Below, piece after piece: positions 61,702 to 64,000 of a stretch of 64,000 nt of DNA. The first letter of the stretch is position 1. Every line of letters starts with the position of its first letter. The notes under the pieces are model-generated. The model ran no database searches, was not told the origin of the DNA, and saw only the letters and a list, made by a program, of their open reading frames with translations. Made by a program: the position numbers and the translations under genes. The DNA lies in NCBI GenBank assembly GCA_029204225.1, contig CM055100.1, forward strand, positions 20,108,155 to 20,172,154, in the 5' to 3' direction. The stretch comes from Diphasiastrum complanatum (taxonomy: Eukaryota; Streptophyta; Lycopodiopsida; Lycopodiales; Lycopodiaceae).

Positions 61702-62678
61702 CTACAATTGCAAACACTTGTAAGTAGCAACTCATAAATTTAAGCACTTGGAAAACAAAGATACAAAACTTGACATCAAAAAAACCTAAGTCTATCATAG
61801 TCATGCATACTCAACATAAGGAATAATAAAAAATAGACGATTGAAGAGAACCAAAAGTGCCTAAAACTAAATTCGTGAAGGATAAGTGATGCTCATTATA
61901 AGTCTCTACAATAATGTGGATGCACTCCCAAGCTCACTCCAAGGCATGATGATTGCTAATATGATTAGGGTACATCTACACAAGTTCCAGCTTTCAAATA
62001 GCTAAATAATATAGTGTGTATTGTTAGCTATGTGCTTAGTAGACTTAACTGGCAGGCTGAATCTAGTTGACAAGAAGGTTACACGAACTTACCAACCTGT
62101 GTAAATGTACACAGGAAAAGTTATTGTCTACCTCGATATGTTTGAATTTTCATACTTGAGTAGATTTCTTGTGGTACATTTAAACAACCCTACAAACGAG
62201 AAGCAATCAGGTCAATTCAAAAATGTAGAGCTGCCGGATTCTTCCAATAGAAATTAGTAGAATCAGTTTGAATCAAGAATCTTGATTGAGTGAACGATAT
62301 TCACTTTTCAAAATCCAATGATGAAAACATCTTTAAAAACATCAAGAAAATGAAGATACGCATATCCTATGACATTGAGGACCTAAAGGTTGAACTTCAT
62401 GTACATGCTTTGGATATTATCGGTTCCCTTCCAGCTAAACCCTTTAGCATTGCAATAATCTCTACTCATTGTGCACAAGCATTATGCGACGTTTCAGATC
62501 ACAACATTCCACCGTGGGTCATGGTTTTCTCTTAGAACCCCTATTGAGGCCAAACATAGGCAGGAGTAGCTTCATTGCTACGACCCTCTCCTTCAAAAAA
62601 TCATGCGAGCATGGTGTGCCATTGGGCTTCAAGAGGGCAGTTTGCATATAGCCAACAATATACCAATGCAAAGCAAAG

Positions 62679-62766
62679 AATTAATACTCCAGTGTAGAAT
62701 AATACTCCAGTGTAGAATTAATACTCCAGTGTAGAATAATACTCCAGTTGAGAATTAATATTCTGG
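62679..62766. repeat. 18-19-bp minisatellite, about 4.5 units
   Basis: Units alternate aattaatactccagtgtag (19 bp) and aataatactccagtgtag (18 bp), the last one degenerate. Confidence 0.93.
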
Positions 62767-62878
62767 CTCGGATATAGATAACGTGGTTTTTAACAAATCA
62801 ATGGAGATTAAGGAACAGAATCAAGATATATAGCGTGGCTCCGACAGCGGTTCTAGCTCGGATATATGTAGCGTGGCA

Positions 62879-62942
62879 GATAGCGATTCTAGGATTAACG
62901 TGAGCAGCAGTCAGAGAAGATAGCGATTCTAGGATCAACGTG
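62879..62942. repeat. 24-bp direct repeat
   Basis: The unit starting gatagcgattctaggat occurs at 62879-62902 and 62919-62942 with one mismatch and a 16-bp spacer. Confidence 0.9.
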
Positions 62943-64000
62943 TTTGTTAGAATCGATTTCTTTGTTAAAAATTACACATCACCGATTTCAAAACAATGAT
63001 TTCAAATCGATTTCTGATCTATAGCATCCCTCAATGCATTATAAAGCGTCCCTCAATATATTATCAAGAAGGAAGATCGCGAAGAAGGAAGATCACGGCC
63101 AGCAGGTGGCACTTTGATACCTGGTTTGTTTTCCTTAAAAAAACCGTTCCGACCAAGTTCGTTCCGGAACGTACAGTACGTTCTGACCCAAAAGGGTCGA
63201 AACGGGCTTCTAAGCTTCTTACCCACACAAATCTAGGATTAGTAACTTTTGATCTTACACTATAGTACTTATAATGATTTCCAATTTCAAACCACCTCTA
63301 GTTCTAGATTGTTCAATACAATCCCTAGAGAATTCCTCTTAACCGAAAACTATTCAACTAATAGATCCTATAATAGAATTTTCCCATCACTTCACCCCTC
63401 CATTTTTTTAGAGAAATTTCTCAATTTCTTATCAAAGTCTAGCTAGAGAGATGACACATGAAAATATTTGAATCATGAAAAGTCAATAATAAGTTCCTTC
63501 CAAAGAGGATTCACTCTATTATATACAGGACTTTTCTTCCCAACATTTTCAACTGGAGTGACAATAACCATCATCTATCCAAAGACTAAGATCTATCTAT
63601 GCATAAGAGACAATCTGGGTTCAATAAATTGAAATACAATTATCTTGGAACGTCTCAAATTCCAAGCCTTTACCATACAAATAGTAATTCACATGATGAT
63701 AACAGTCCTTCAGAAAAGAAGTCATTTTCACGTTGGAAGGATCATATGAATTTAATCCGATGTTTAGTATTCAAGAAACTCAAAAAAAGGGTTCTTTAGA
63801 AGATGAGAAATAGCTTTGTAAATTATGAGATACCATTAGGGATCCGGATCTATATCTCATAATTTCCCCAAATAAGATGAACCAATTAACCAATGGATTC
63901 ACCCATACATAACCACAACCTCCACTCTATGTTCTACCATTTGCAAATACCATCAAAGGATTGGTTTTTTTTTTTAAAACCTCCAATCCTCAACATGCAA

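Larger units (their letters stand above)
61702..64000. other. Presumed MFP first intron; no exon found
   Basis: The MFP exon ending at 61701 needs an upstream coding exon that leaves one base, but no matching PPVN-type exon was seen on the minus strand here. Apart from the small repeats at 62679-62942 the stretch is AT-rich with short frames of no recognised identity. Confidence 0.5.

Noticed and set aside
63250-64000. Suspected organelle-derived insertion
   Set aside because: AT-rich with a 66-codon frame, but no organelle gene could be recognised from the sequence.

Overview
The window is nuclear DNA of a land plant. It has two spliced genes with GT-AG introns whose proteins match plant families, a peroxisomal multifunctional beta-oxidation enzyme (MFP2/AIM1 type) and a plant ATAD2/BRAT1-type bromodomain AAA ATPase. 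Around and inside them lie Ty3/gypsy and Ty1/copia retrotransposons with plant initiator-Met tRNA primer sites, a hAT transposon and many CT/GA microsatellites. Multi-kilobase TE-filled introns suggest a large genome such as a fern or gymnosperm, but the sequence does not settle the lineage. No bacterial or CRISPR-like content was seen. Layout: 1-3.4 kb, a chromovirus-like gypsy element whose integrase is inverted relative to its gag-protease-RT-RNase H part. 4.3-7.7 kb, a seven-exon hAT transposase (BED finger, DUF659, dimerisation region, AT-hook) on the minus strand, decayed by a few stops and frameshifts. 8.3-11.3 kb, the 5' half of a second gypsy element (LTR edge, primer site, intact gag, protease, broken RT). 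12.1-17.2 kb, the ten-exon ATAD2/BRAT1-like gene (minus), apparently intact. 17.3-20.2 kb, a CAG/CTG-bearing minisatellite and a rearranged copia element. 20.5-30.4 kb, mainly non-coding DNA with long microsatellites, a GC-rich palindromic cluster, a probable tRNA-derived SINE, isolated primer sites and one unrecognised ORF block. 30.5-35.5 kb, a gypsy RT fragment fused to a second gypsy lineage with nearly full-length pol. 37.2-61.7 kb, the MFP gene (minus), of which 17 exons are resolved and the first coding exon is not found. Its introns hold a LINE fragment, two copia fragments, a decayed chromovirus with chromodomain, polypurine tract and 3' LTR start, a gag fragment, and a 220-bp LTR with primer site. 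The two host genes have separate roles, chromatin regulation in the nucleus and fatty-acid beta-oxidation in peroxisomes, and nothing indicates a functional link. I found no convincing new multi-gene system. The best leads are the host-gene oddities (His at the bromodomain acetyl-lysine Asn position, altered motifs in the MFP dehydrogenase half, a frame-breaking exon candidate) and the repeated pol inversions.
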